From NCBI RefSeq assembly GCF_000516985.1, contig NW_006917092.1:5458021-5522020 (forward strand): DNA of 64,000 bases, in the 5' to 3' direction. A model generated the notes under the pieces. That model made no database searches, was not told the DNA's origin, and was given only the letters and a program-made list of their open reading frames with translations. Source of the stretch: Pestalotiopsis fici W106-1 (taxonomy: Eukaryota; Ascomycota; Sordariomycetes; Amphisphaeriales; Sporocadaceae). Positions 41,116 to 53,324 of this stretch are shown piece after piece. The first letter of the stretch is position 1, and each line of letters begins with the position of its first letter. Position numbers and translations under genes: made by a program.

Positions 41116-43199
41116 ATGGCGAAGGCCATTGTCTTTACAACCCTGGGATGGGTTTACATTATCCTCGACATAGCATGGGCCTTGCTCCTGGCCGCCGGCC
41201 TGGCGTTCTTGTACCGTCACAGACGCCTGCCTTTTCTCCAGATTCGAAAACTTCCCCTGGTATTTACGGCGGTCCTCATTCTGCACTGCTATGGAGCCGT
41301 CTGCATGCTGTGCCTCACGGTCGGGCAGCTGGTTCCCTGTGATGCCCAGTTCTGGATCATGAGCATCTACCTGCCCTTTGGCATGGCCCTGCTCCAGGCC
41401 GCCAACAGTCAGTTCCTCCACGTCGCCAGCCAGCAAAAGAGGTTTGCCCAGTTCAGCGACCTCGAGGACCACGATCTCTCCGAGAAGAGCAGGCCGATTG
41501 ACCCGTCGTGGAGCTGGTGGAAGCGGAATTATGAGCAGGTCAAGAGGATGGACAAGGTGACACAGATTCTGTTCTACATTGGTATCGGCATGGTGGTTGA
41601 GGTGAGTAAAAAAAGAATCATGACTTTCATACATACTCGAGGATGTGCACACAAGGTAAACTGACATGAAACTTGCTGTCTAGCTTCTTCTTACATTCTT
41701 GGTCTACTTTGGTAGCGAAATCTTCCACCCCGGCTACGGTCTGTTCAACGTCAAGGTCCCTGGAACGGAGCAGCTGCGTGAAGCACAGTGCTTTGAGGGA
41801 TGGGAGTGGTATGTCCGGACTTCCCCTTCCTTTGGACCCTGGTATAAACGCAAAACGTTGAATATTAACTTTTTCTTCCTTAATAGGTGGTTGTCCATTG
41901 CTTGGCAATTCTTTTGGGCATGGTTCTACGCCCCATACATGCTTTACAAGACACGCAACGTTGAGGACACGCACGGGTGGCGCATCACTACCATTTGCTG
42001 CTGCATTGCTGGGTATGTATTCATGGATGAGATGCGGCAAGATTTAAACAAGCACTCGACTCTAACATGGCCAAACACTATAGACTTCCTGCCACGCCGT
42101 TGTGGCTGGCTGGGCTTTATGCTCCCGGCATGGCGCCGCTCAATGCTGTGTGGGCTCCGCCTCAATGGTATGTCTCAGAAAGAAAGAAATTGGTTGATTC
42201 CAGTGAATTGACAGTCAGTGATGATATCTTGCTAACCTCGCTTCTAGGTACTCTCTTTCCATCTTCTTCATTGAAGTCTTCACCATTGGTATTCCCTGCC
42301 TGCAAGTCATCAAGACGCACAACCTCCAGCAAGAGACCATCGATGCCATCGCCGCTTGGGAACGCCGCAACCAAGGCACCGCCACCAACCCCGACGCCAT
42401 TTCGCAAAAGAGCTCTGGCCTGGCCAGCTCGACCCTAGCCGCCTCGTCCATTGCCGGCAAGAGTGCCCGGTCCAAGGCGTCCAGCACCGACTCGCGCGAC
42501 TCGACCCTGACCATGGCCGCCCTGGAGAACGTTCTCAAGAACAACCCCCAGCCGCTCCTCGAGTTTGCTGCCCTCAAGGATTTCTCGGGTGAGAACGTCA
42601 GTTTCCTGTCCCACGTTGCCGACTGGAAGCGTTCCAGCGGCCTGCTCAAGGTCGGCCCAACCGAGCGCTACGACACCTTTATCCGCGCCGTCCGCATCTA
42701 CTCTCACTTTATCAGTCTCGAGTACTCCCAGTTCCCCGTCAACATCTCGTCGCGCAACGGCAAGGAGCTGCACCAGATGTTTGCCAAGGCGGCACAGCAA
42801 CTCAACAGCCGGCGACACTCGCAGAGCTCGGCGACGCCCTTTGGCGACTCGCCCTCGGACTGCTCGACGGCCGACCTGAACGCGGGCAACAATGGCATGG
42901 GCGGCAGCGACCTGCAAGAGACGCTCGGCAAGGCCAACCTCCAGGCGGTATCCCAAATGACGGACCTGACTCCCGACGGCATGCTCGACCTGTCCATCCC
43001 GCCCGCCTTCAACACGGACGTGTTCAACGACGCCGAGAAGGAGATCAAGTACCTGGTGCTGACCAACACGTGGCCCAAGTTTGTGCACTCGCACGACGGC
43101 CGCTCCTCGGTCCAGTCGCGGACGGGCGACCGTGCCGATGAGAAGCACATGTTTGACGGTGCGAGAAAGTACTTTTGTGGTATCGAGAGAATCGTGTAA
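41116..43199 (+). CDS. Seven-TM receptor-like protein with C-terminal RGS domain (GprK type)
   Basis: Predicted 590-aa protein from exons 41116-41601, 41684-41808, 41887-42012, 42084-42167 and 42248-43199. Four introns of 71-82 bp have GTRNGT donors; three of them share phase 2 and split Trp or Gly codons. Seven hydrophobic segments occur in order: WVYIILDIAWALLLAAG, LVFTAVLILHCYGAVCML, MSIYLPFGMALL, ILFYIGIGMVVELLLTFLV, IAWQFFWAWFYAPYM, ITTICCCIAGLPATPLWLA and YSLSIFFIEVFTIGIPCL. A Ser-rich linker follows, then an RGS domain from about residue 376 (LLEFAALKDFSGENVSFL) to about 551 (LVLTNTWPKFV). A Ser/Gly-rich insert of about 70 residues interrupts the RGS fold. From family knowledge this is the fungal class VI architecture, expected to accelerate GTP hydrolysis by a G-alpha at the plasma membrane. 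The ligand is unknown. Confidence 0.85.
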
Positions 43200-43256
43200 A
43201 TCACAACCATGACTGCTCTCTATTTCTTACCTTTTTCCCCTATCCCTTGCCATTTT

Positions 43257-43316
43257 ATCTCTCACTCACTCTCACTCTCACTCTCTCACACACATTCTCT
43301 CTCTCTCTCTCTCTCC
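43257..43316. repeat. CT/CACT microsatellite
   Basis: A run of CACT and CT units about 60 bases long, just downstream of the receptor stop codon, probably within its 3' UTR. Confidence 0.85.
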
Positions 43317-44477
43317 TGGTGGAATGACCTTTCCTACGAATAATTGTCTGGGTTGGGTTTTCGAAACATAATAACCATTTCATGGTTATTTATTTATTTT
43401 TTCTTTGGAAGGAAGGAAGATGTGTTACTAGTAGTAATGTCTGAGTTAAAATGGACAAACCTTTTATGTAGAGATACCCCCTTCCCGGATACCCCCAACG
43501 GAAATAAAATTTTCTTTTCTGGTTCTTCCTTCCAAAAAAAATACCGATCACGGATCATTGGATCCATCCACATCTTCATGACGATTACTACTGTTCTCTG
43601 GTATCTCTATAGCTGTAGTTATGAATTCTATGGTCGACAAAGACTTTTGATCCACTTGGTGACTGTGAAGGCCTCTCGACCATCCTGATCTTAGCAGCGC
43701 AAAGAAAGGCCTCGTCCTCGCAAGAACCTAGCCGGATACCAAGGCGAATCTAGTATAACTCACCGCACACCACCACCAACCACTACACCCTCATATAATC
43801 TACCGTCTGACGCCAATGATTATACCTAGCCGTGAATAAAACACCTTGTTTTCCTTGGCTCTTTCTTTGCTAAAAATAAGACCTAGATAGGTGGACGAAA
43901 GAGAGAGAGGGAGATCCAGATCACTTGGTGGTCAGCACTTGGCCCAAAACCCAAAATACCTTGGGACAAAAACCTGCCTGCTCTTTGGAACAGCGTAGAA
44001 AGTTTACAGCCATCTCTCTTGCCCAAAATTTCTCAATCATTACCGAACCAAAGTAGACAAACTTTGGAAAAATAGTCACGGAAGGAAAAAGTGGAAATAT
44101 AAGCAAACCGGGTTATCCGGGAAAGAAGATCTTGGGGAACAGGTCCTGGACAAGGTTTGCTTATAGCCACCAATATGTGCGGTTGGGCATCTCACTTCCC
44201 TGATACTGGGTTTTGCGAGCTCATCATTGGCGTGTGTAAGAGCCCTTTTGCCTCTCAACAAAGTTGCTGGAGGCAAAACACCCCTCGCTGGAATCAGATC
44301 TGGGGCGAAACAGTCGTGTCGGATACAAGAAAAAAGAATATTTAGCGTTTGACTAAATTCGTGCTCGACGACCGGAGAAGGGTGGTCGGGTTTTGTTTGT
44401 GGTAGCTTTTGTATACAGTGTGTTGTGTACAAGTTATAAATATCATTTCGCTCGAACAAAGTCATCTCTCCGAAGGA

Positions 44478-44503
44478 GGGGGGGGGGGGGGGGGGGGGGG
44501 GGG
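44478..44503. repeat. G26 homopolymer
   Basis: An uninterrupted run of 26 G after GAAGGA and before CTGGCC. It is the second long G run in the window. Confidence 0.9.
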
Positions 44504-44932
44504 CTGGCCAAATCGACTTCTGCAAGGTTGGTGGAGACTAACATCTGACTCTCAATACACCTGGTGCCGAGTCTACTTCATCTATATTCCAATAACAAAG
44601 CTTTTTTTCCTTCCTTCTCTTCGTTTTGCATAGTTGGTCGAACGAGACGCAGACTCGTCGATCACCACACACTGCTGTTTGAAATACATACGGTGGGCAA
44701 TGACACAATCTTCATGTTTCAATGCTTGCTGGTACTCATGCAGTAATATCATTGCTCATGCTAAATGCAAAAAAGCTTCAACACCATACGCTAATTCAAA
44801 AGACCCCGAATAAGTACATGTCCCATTCCTGTCTGGTTCTCTCCATTTCTTTTTGTCTCTGCTCTTCATAGTCGTTCTTTTTTCTTTATTTTTGTTGGTT
44901 GGGTGGGTATCAATATGGTTTCCTTCCTTTTT

Positions 44933-46295
44933 CTAATTCCTCAACTCAATCTCCTCCATCTCCTGACCACCACGCGGGTCTCGCGCCTGAGACACATAAT
45001 TGTGGTGCGAGCTCATGGCACTGACTCCCGTCACCGCCGTCACGTCCGTCACGGAGCTGACGCCGCTATTGACGGACGCGTGGCGGTCGACGGTGCCCGC
45101 GCCCGTAATGGTTTCGCTGACGGGCCGACTGCGCGGGGGCGATGTCGTGGTCGTGGTCGTGGACTTGGTACTACCGGCAATGTCTTCCTCCTCGAGCGAC
45201 TCGGGCACGGCATTGAGGGCATGGCCTCGCGCGGGGATTTGTTGTGTCGCGGCGTCCATCATGCTCAAGGCCGTGTTCGGATCCCAGCTCGTGCGCGTGA
45301 GCGAGTTGCCTCGGGACCGTGTTCCGCTGGCACCGCCAAACTCGGATCCCAGACCCAAGTCGATGCCTCCCTCCTGGGCCGAGCTGATGCTGGCACGTCG
45401 GGCAATGTACTCGTCAAACTTGGTGTCGCGCTCGTGGTTATAGCTCTCCCTGCGCTCCATGGCGGGCTTGGGACTCGTCTTGGCGGGCTCGACGGTCGTT
45501 GATTTGCTGGGTATCACGTTCTTGAGGCTGAACGATTGTCTGCGCGATGATGTTGACCCGGGATCGTAGAGGGCCTCGGGGTCGGCATCGTTGAGACTTG
45601 TCCGCTTGGGATTGTACGACGTGTCATACTCTGAGCTAAAGCCAAAGGCCTTGACATTATGCTGAAGGTGGTACTCGTCGAGCTTGGAGAGTCGACGGAA
45701 GACTATGGTGCCGTAGATGATTGGCACAATGGTGAAGAAGCTGAAGCGCCTTCGGTTAGCATATTTTTTCCACCTTGACTTGTACATGGCCTCTTAGGTC
45801 AAGACCTAGGTAAGAGAAACTTACAGAAGGGCACAGTCCAAGCCAATACCAGCAGAGGAATAATGCCGGTCATCATGCTGGATGTAGACGGTAATGTCAA
45901 GGGCCAAGATGGCCGCCGACAGTGTCAAGCTAACAGCATTGCCAAACACCATGGCGAACGGAGTAAGTGCTTCCGCAATAAACTTGGCGATTTGAACGAG
46001 GTTGATGACGAGGGAGGCGGCCGAAAAGGCAATATTCACACATTCCCATCTTCGGTCATGTTAGTATGAATTCATATGATCGCCCAGATGGAAAGACTTA
46101 CACAAACTCGACCATGGGAACATCGCCCTTTAGCTCGTCATTCTTGAATTCGCGGACCGTGTTGGACAGTCGGTAGGAAAAGAGACCAACGAGGGTCAAT
46201 AGTATCGGTACTTGGACGATCCAGCATGGCAACAATATCCTCTTCCGCCACCTAGCACGGTCGAAATGTGCCTGATCCCGGTGCGATCCAATCAT
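44933..46295 (-). CDS. Four-TM membrane protein with long Ser-rich tail, unknown family
   Basis: Predicted 408-aa protein from exons 46295-46102, 46049-45825 and 45740-44933. The second intron (84 bp) has GTAAGT, a perfect GCTAAC branch and a TTCAG acceptor. Splicing there removes an in-frame stop and creates a continuous fourth hydrophobic segment. Four spans lie in the first 165 residues (around ILLPCWIVQVPILLTLVGLF, VNIAFSAASLVINLVQI, NAVSLTLSAAILALDITV and LFFTIVPIIYGTIVF). The remaining 240 residues are a hydrophilic Ser/Thr-rich tail with many SRR/RRxS phosphorylation-like sites and short Thr runs. The layout resembles MARVEL-like or tetraspan fungal proteins, but I do not recognise a family. 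Its 3' end faces the RGS receptor gene. Confidence 0.75.
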
Positions 46296-49200
46296 TTTCG
46301 TGGGTTGTAGTCGGCCGAAGGACCGATGTGATTTTAATTTTTCAAAATGTCCTTTGCAACAAACAAAGCTGGACTAGAGAAAGTCTCAGAGCTTCGAACC
46401 TAGGCGCTGTGTTTCCTATTCTCTTGTTTCCTTTTATGTAAATGAGTTGTCAAATACAGTGATCAACTGAAGAGAGACATGAGGTGGCGAGGGAATGGAA
46501 AGTAAATATGCTGATCCTTCTATGGGGGCGGTTCATGTGTTCGACTGATCATATGAGGCTCAAGCTAGACAAGGAAGCAGGCTAACATGCAGGAGGAAGG
46601 GCGGCAGGACATTATATAAACATGCACAAGACACGTCAAGAGTCAGTCAGTCAGTCAGTCACTTTAGTCAATCCTGGGGGTTCGCGTAAGAGGAAAAAAG
46701 ATCCCCAATACCAAGTAGTAGCGGGCGGTGAACAGCGATCCGTGGACCACTAACAAGTCATTCGGGATCAAATCAAAAAGCTTCAGTCAGCCACGGCGTC
46801 CCGCTTGTTCCATGAAAAGGGACCCAAAACAAGGATAAGTTGTTCACCCTCCACCATTGCGCGAGCACGTATGCACGTAGTTGTAGCTTAGCCTGCGGAG
46901 TCGGGCGACCGAGCTCAGGCTGGCTTTTGCTCAGCCCTTTTTCTGTCCCTTGCTCTCTCTCTGACACTGAAGAAAGAAGCACAAGCAGAAGAAACAGGAT
47001 AGGGTAGCTGCTATTCGGGGCAGAACTGATCAGCCATGATAGATACCCACTCGGGTAAGAAGCTCTGTACAAGCTATCCCCCTGCTTGCTGTCAAGGTCC
47101 ATTGAGTAAGTCCAATGGGGCTTTGCTGCTTCTGGCATAAATCCCATGAAAAGTATGGGAAGCGGTTGCGCAGCTGAATGGTTAGTCTGAACGGGGCGTG
47201 GAGCACGGACTGACAGCACACTGCGATTCTCTGGGTCTGGGGACTTGGGAGGGATGCAGGCAAATCCAGGATGGAAATATGATTGATTAGATGTTCATGG
47301 CATAACTCGAAAGTGAACCAATAAAAGGAAATATCATTCTCTGTTTTTGGTGATAGTATGCACATGGTAAATAGGCGAGGCAGGCTGAGCACGGAAGATA
47401 ACTTTGGATGCAACTTTGCGGCTCTGTACTGCACAGGAAGGATGAGATGGGAAAGCTGGTTGGTAGGGTACGGAATACAACATGGAAATCCACCGGGATG
47501 CTTCTTTTGGGATCGCCCAGACCCTCCCAGTCGGTGACCAATTTCGGGATCACTGCAGAGAAGGCAGAAGGCTCTCAGATAATGTCCGTTTCTCCCATGT
47601 GTGCTGACCTTACTCCCTGGTAGATAGGCCATGTAGGTCTTTGAGCCGCCGGCCGCATTTGTTGACAAGCCAAGGAGCTAGCATGGGCTCTTTTTGCCTT
47701 CAGCTCGTCCAGCTGGAATAGGCAATAAGCTTAAATGGCTTGACAAGCTGCTGGCTGCTTGCTTCTTCTTCAAGAAGCTCTCCATTGATGGTCAAGATCT
47801 GCTGTAACCAGAATGTGTTTGAGCTAGCAGCTGAACACCAAACGATGATCTTGGTTAGTTGATCAGTTGAGTTCTTTCGGGTTCATGGGGGGAAGCTGTG
47901 ACAGCCGGTTGGGAATCTCTTCTGGCAAGATCCATGGAGGTAGGTGACCTGATTTGATCATGACAAAGCATCATTCCAGTGACGGGATTTGGAACAAACG
48001 AACCACACACCCGCCCAATGTACACCGCGGACAAGCGGCCGCAGGGGCGGGCTTTGTTTGGAAGAAGGACGACGACGGAACGCGATAATCCGATGTGCAA
48101 TGTAGAGTCGGTCTGTTTTCCGCCCATTCACTCACTTACTTGGCCACCAGAGGAGAGAGACTTGGCAGCCTAAAAGGGAGCTGTGCTTAAAATAGCCCCT
48201 AGGGCTGGTCTATGCTGAGTTGGCCTAAGAACATAGGCCTAAGAGAGGGGCAGTGCTTACATTCGCTCCATATAGTAGCAGCAAGACAAGCCTAGGACTT
48301 GGACCATTGGGCGGGAGTGAGAGCTAAACCCATTAGGAAAAGAACCAGTGGTTTCGGTTCCGATGTGTTTTGGTTGGTTTAGATTATTCCATCGACTTTT
48401 TGTATCGCCTCATGGTCTGTCTCTTGTCTTGTAAATGATAGGTGAGCTATTGTTGGAATCTGTCTGTTTCGAAATCATTGGATCGCCGTAAGAAAAGTGT
48501 CTTGGTTCTTTTTTCAACGGCGATCCCTCGAAACGCGGGGAAAGTCAACGCATGCGCCACTGACTGATTTGTTGTCAAGTTTTCTAGATATCCATCGGGT
48601 CCCAGTATGCAGTGTCAAGACCCGCTGAAATCATCTTCTAGAAAGAAAAAGCTTCGTCAAGGGACGCGTCAGGCAACGAGACGCGTTGCGAACGATTGTC
48701 CATCCTTGTGCTCATTATTGCTCACCAGTACCCTCATTGAGAAGATCATCGGTGAGTAAATAGTCAAATTGTTGAGACCGACTTGAGGATCACGGATTTA
48801 ATGAATGGCGCAACGAACGAAAATTACAGTGGGGCGTGGGGAAGACGCGAAGGATTTCTCAATTTTTTCCCTTCTCCTTCACAATCCCAACCCAATCATG
48901 CGCAACAGTCTACGGGTTTTAGTCCTCTGATAATCCCGGTATTTCTATAGCAGATCCTTGAATATCCATAAAAACAATTTAGGGGCACCCCGGCGACCAA
49001 GACCCTGAGAGCGTGCTTTTGGAACTTTCGGTCTACTACTGCTGTGCATCGTCTATCTGCAACTCCCCAAGTCCCGTAGTTAGTAAACAGCCCGGGACCA
49101 GGGCCCGGGGCATTCCCAGAGAGCAGCATCTTGACTCCCGACAAAGATTTTACGATTGTTAGCTCGAGATCTGGTGGGAAATCTTGGAAAATCTTTCCGA

Positions 49201-49357
49201 AGTGACTACTATCTATAGACATGCGTGGCCATGGTTCCCATGTCGCACAAAGTCTGAAAGAATATAATCCATGTAGTATATCAATTCAACATGTATTGTA
49301 AATAGTAAATTACACTTACAGTGCATCGGCGCCCATCTCCTCTAGACTGTAGATTGT
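46296..49357. other. 3-kb intergenic region
   Basis: Upstream of the four-TM gene. It contains an (AGTC)5 microsatellite at 46641-46660. The minus-strand frames at 46773-47668 overlap each other and lack motifs. No gene supported. Confidence 0.55.
46641..46660. repeat. (AGTC)5 microsatellite
   Basis: Five perfect AGTC units, intergenic. Confidence 0.85.
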
Positions 49358-50800
49358 TTAGGAAGTTACTGGCAGGTATACATTGCTCGTATCGTCAGAC
49401 TCCGCACATGCTTTCCACCACGATGACAACTTCTTGTCCACCGACGGGAATGAAATTTTCCTCTTCAAATCATATGTGTTAACACCATCCCAGTCCTCAA
49501 CCATTGTGACCACGACATAGTCAGTTCGACTGGTTGGATCCAGTGCAATGGCCTGAGATGAGCTTAGCCCCCGATGCAACACTAAGTCCCAAGTATTATG
49601 ACTTACCTCTACAGCAAGTTTACCGGTATTCTTCCGCAGAAAGTCCTCGAGTTGCTTGTAGCAGCCCTTGAGATCCCATATATGGACGAATCCATTATCT
49701 TCCGTGACATACGTAAAGACAAAGGAGCCATTCATGCCAAATGCTACAGTCACAACCGTAGCGGAAAATCTCCTTACAGCGTCCTTGAATGATGTGCTTC
49801 CCTGCAAGAGTATCCAGCCATTTTGCCAACGAGTGAAGAAGCAACCGTCAGGCCCAAGAAAACACACATCTAGATTCTCTATCCCCCATTGGGTGATCGC
49901 ATTCGTGAGAAGAGGATGGTTCTTAGGGAGGCCGCTATTTTTCACTATTGGGCGGATTAGTTCCAGTGTCTCCAGAAATCGTCTACGGTACAAGAGAAAA
50001 CAGCTTACACCACCCGTCGTCGTGGCAGTGAGCAATGAAGCTTTCCCGGTCAGGAACATTGATGATGCTTATGGACTGTATCCATGTATGATTCCACTCA
50101 ATTTGATGCTGCCTGTAGAACCTTGTTAGCCATAAGAATCTTTACTGGGATTCGTGCAATACTGCCATTGATGCTTTTTTAGACTGACAAAGGAACAGCA
50201 TTGACCTTGCAGACATAGACTGAATTGCGATCTCCAAACCTCGTCAGAAGTGGCAGTGTAGTGGGTGTCGGGCGCCAACACGTCTTCACTCTCGATCGGA
50301 CTTTGGAGACTCATTTGCTGCAGGTCGTAGTGCAAGTCAAAGTTTTCTCTTTGGATAGTCTCCTGGTTCGCTTTGATCTGCTCAATCTCCTGCTGATAAG
50401 CAATGTGACACTGGTCTAGCTTCTGCCGTAGTTGATACCATTCCTCATCTTTGGAGGAGAGGAGCGTGTTCATTTGTGCGCGCAATCTCTCATTACTGCA
50501 CTCGGCAGCCTGCAATTCAAATGCGTGTCTTTGGCGCTCTCGTTCCAGAGCTTGCTCGGCATTGCGTTCGCTCTGTCTTAGCGCCTCAGTCATCTGCTGG
50601 AGGGTTTCTGTTTGCCATGTAAAGTCTTGGCGTTCTCTTTCCCATCTTCCTCGTTCGGTGTTCCATTCTCGCTGCCGTGGTGTCGAGTCGAACCTTGCTG
50701 GTTCGGGGCCCCAGCGAGGCGGTGGTCTCTGTTGGTACGTTGCTTCATTGTAGGCATCAGGATCGTATCTGGGGCCGTTGTTTGAGAAACCGCGCCACAT
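49358..50800 (-). CDS. Coiled-coil N-terminus plus unknown C-terminal domain, fungal hypothetical
   Basis: Best model: exons 50800-50240, 50075-50009 and 49944-49358, giving about 404 aa. The second intron (49945-50008, 64 bp; GTAAGC, ACTAAT, AATAG) is convincing. It joins FIAHCHDDGW to LKNSGLPKNHPLLTNAI and restores the frame. The first intron is less certain because it needs a GTTTGG donor. The protein begins with a Pro/Arg/Gln-rich stretch, then a coiled coil of about 110 residues rich in Glu, Gln and Arg. The C-terminal half (ITQWGIENLDVCFLGPDGCFF, VVTVAFGMNGSFVFTYV, WDLKGCYKQLEDFL, DYVVVTMVEDW) looks like repeated beta units and recalls a fungal family without assigned function. The start is uncertain: a TTTTCAG acceptor sits just before the ATG, so an upstream exon is possible. 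Confidence 0.6.
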
Positions 50801-51723
50801 TTCCCTGAAAAGCACCAATACTTGTTGAGTATCCTCTACTCAAAGTACGCGGATCACGGGTGGTCGACTATCGAAAGTAAGGGTTACTCGTAGCATGAGG
50901 GGAATTGGTCTTGTAAAGGTGCCCGAGCATGGCTACAGGCAGTGCAGACCGTTGACGTCGCTGGGTTTTTGTATCATGGTATGGTTGGTATGAGAACAGA
51001 GCTAGACTCGCGTGAACGACCAAATGAATGTTGCTCCACGAGAGGCTGTGTATCGGATCGGTTGCATACATTCGTTCCGGTCGTGATAGATTTTGATTAG
51101 CTTCGGGAAATGATGAAATGGACGCATGATATCTTGTTACATCTGCAGCGGCAAGGCAGGTGTCCGTATTGCAGAGGGAACATTTCTGACTGCTGGTCAT
51201 GTTTTCCACGGAGTAGGCCTGAGCAGGTGAAACCATGCCACCGGTACATTATGCGAGCCTGATGTTTCTGTATACCCTCAAGTGATGGGAGACAATAGGC
51301 TGGAATGGTTAGCTACAGCACTCGGGTCGTTGTGTGTGACGAAGAAGGCAATGGATCAGTTTCGGTGCACAGAAGGCATCCAATGGGCATTCATGCTGTG
51401 AGCGAGTGCACAGCATAACTCTCATGCTGATGCAGATGGCTGTAACTTGAAAGGTTGTCGGTCATTATCATTCGTAAGTAGACTTGATACTAGTACAGAG
51501 CGCCAATCATTCATCGCAAAAAGAGACGACCTTTTCTCATGAGCTCGAGAGCCTTGACACTGTCACCACCCAGTCAGGAACATAAGTGGCTGGCAGTGGA
51601 CCCAGACGCACAAACTCATCCTGTTGAACACGAAAACTGAAGGGGATAGTGACACAAACGCATCGGGAAAAAGTACTCCATCGTTGTTTACTTCCAGGTC
51701 GCGTTCCGCACACTCAACCCTGC
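50801..51723. other. Intergenic region
   Basis: Upstream of the coiled-coil gene and downstream of the 79-aa gene. A missing first exon of the coiled-coil gene could lie at about 50840-50900, but I could not fix its boundaries. Nothing else is seen. Confidence 0.5.
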
Positions 51724-52033
51724 CTAAGGTTGCCTCCTGGCGGCCAAGTCGTGCAAATCTCCCGTCTCGGCGACCTGGACCCGTCCGCCAGTGGTCTGGT
51801 CGGCCTTCTTGGGACCCTTTGGCACAGCATCGTCAATCTTGTCCTTGATGGCCTCGCCGACGAGTTCGGCGTTGCTGCCAATGTCTGCCTGGGCAGTGGT
51901 GCCAAAGTTGGACTTTTGCTGGTCAAGGACGTTTCTAAAGGTTTCTGACGTCAACGGTTCTGATCCCCCTCCATTGGAAAAAAGTGTCACGCGAGCTAAC
52001 TCACTGGGTTGAGCTGGTGTTGTTGTCCGCCAT
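51724..52033 (-). CDS. Small hydrophilic protein, 79 aa, unknown
   Basis: Predicted from exons 52033-52005 and 51934-51724 with a 70-bp intron (GTGAGT donor, GTTGAC branch, TTTAG acceptor). The spliced product starts MADNNTSSTQNVLDQQKSNF, continues AELVGEAIKDKIDDAVPKG, and ends with a Lys/Thr/Gly-rich segment and AARRQP. It has no signal peptide and no membrane segment. The composition (Asp, Lys, Gln, Ala, no Cys or Trp) suggests a small, partly disordered stress- or CsbD/LEA-like protein, but no family is recognised. An alternative acceptor 25 bases upstream puts the frame out of phase. Confidence rests on the clean splice model and good start context. Confidence 0.5.
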
Positions 52034-53324
52034 GGTGACTGATTATGATGTGGTGGATACCTCTTTAAGTGCAAGGTGAATGCTGATATTGAGTTTTGGT
52101 ATGATTCAAGTAGTGATGGGTACTGTAATTGTATCGTAGGAAATTGATGTGTGAAAGAGAGTGCACCTACCTACATTTGTGGTGAACAAACATGTTTAAT
52201 AATGCTCCTTCTCCAACAATTTGCTGACGGGAGCTGTGACGTAATGATCGTCTTGTGGAGAGTTGCATAAATTCGCCTTCTGCCTTCCCTTGGTGCATTC
52301 AACGGCAATGACATGATGGTAAGGCTGTTGTTGATGGTTTGGAATAAATTGAATTAGAGATTATAGCTTCTACAATAACATATCTATCCAATCATTGTGA
52401 CTAGAGATTAACGGTCGATCTTGTATCGCCGTAGGTATAATCATGGCCAGCACCTGATCTCTGCTTCTTACGGCCTGGGCCGAATTTCCGTAGTGCACGA
52501 GCCATTATAGTTACAGCATGGGAGATCCTGACCCCACTTCTAGGGGACTGAGACGGTTGAATTTCTTGGCCACGGACAAAAGAGGAGACTATTTCTGTGT
52601 CTTGACAGCTTGACAGACGCTGATGAACCATTGTGTTGATGTTTTTAATGGAGCAGGATGAGTGAGTTGTTCAATATTTGCGCATTCTAGGATGAATCAA
52701 AACTGCTCAAGCCTTTCTTGTCGCTTGCAATCGCGTCCATGTCTTCTGGTCCAAATATGCTGCTCACAGTGGAGAGGTGTAAACATCACCAGTATTCCTG
52801 CGTACGACAATAATGTTTGACATGATGTGGCGATAATGCAAAAATAGATTCGATATTGAGCAAATATACACATATATATCGAATGATTGTATTATTCAAA
52901 ATCATGCATCTTACGAATTGTTTTGACGCTGTCAACTCGAGAGTCCACTCACAAGTTTGAAGGAGGCGTCTCACAACATGCGACGAAGACCCTCCCCCCT
53001 GGCCTGCAACACCAAACCCCGACCATCGTGAGAACCCCCCGAGCTGCAAGTCTTCCATACATAAGATCTTCACGATCGCTCTGATCGTCCAAAGTCTTGT
53101 CTTTTTTGTTCTTATCATCTTGACTCGAGATAATCTTAAAAATTTACAGTTTTATTCATTTTTTTCTTTTCATTCATCCTAGCAACGTCTAGTGTTCCAT
53201 TCTTTTCCGCTGGCCGACTTTTTTTGCCCTTTTTCGACAATACCAAGCATTACAGCAATACAATACGCATAATACATCCATAACCAACTTTCGTGGGCAC
53301 TATCAAGATATAAAAACGAGAAAA
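52034..53324. other. Intergenic region
   Basis: Head-to-head spacer between the 79-aa gene and the secreted protein gene. A short minus-strand frame at 52401-52631 ends in a basic, Gly-rich peptide but has no supporting feature. The last 200 bases are T- and A-rich, consistent with a promoter and leader. Confidence 0.5.

Larger units (their letters stand above)
43200..44932. other. Convergent intergenic region with microsatellite and poly-G
   Basis: 3' regions of the convergent receptor and four-TM genes. It has a CT/CACT microsatellite at about 43257-43316 and a 26-base G run at 44478-44503. No gene supported. Confidence 0.6.

Noticed and set aside
46385..46415. TTCGAACC-type word resembling a tRNA B box
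   Set aside because: No matching A box or cloverleaf could be drawn around it. The same applied to a similar word near 15885.
46773..47668. Minus-strand frames of 148 and 212 codons
   Set aside because: They overlap in different frames, carry no recognisable feature, and look like chance frames.
48896..49222. 108-codon minus-strand frame
   Set aside because: Gly-Pro-rich palindromic DNA near 49090 explains the openness. No conserved feature is seen.
49945..50059. Apparent frameshift between the two halves of the coiled-coil gene
   Set aside because: A consensus 64-bp intron (49945-50008) with donor GTAAGC, branch ACTAAT and acceptor AATAG joins the two frames, so no mutation is needed.
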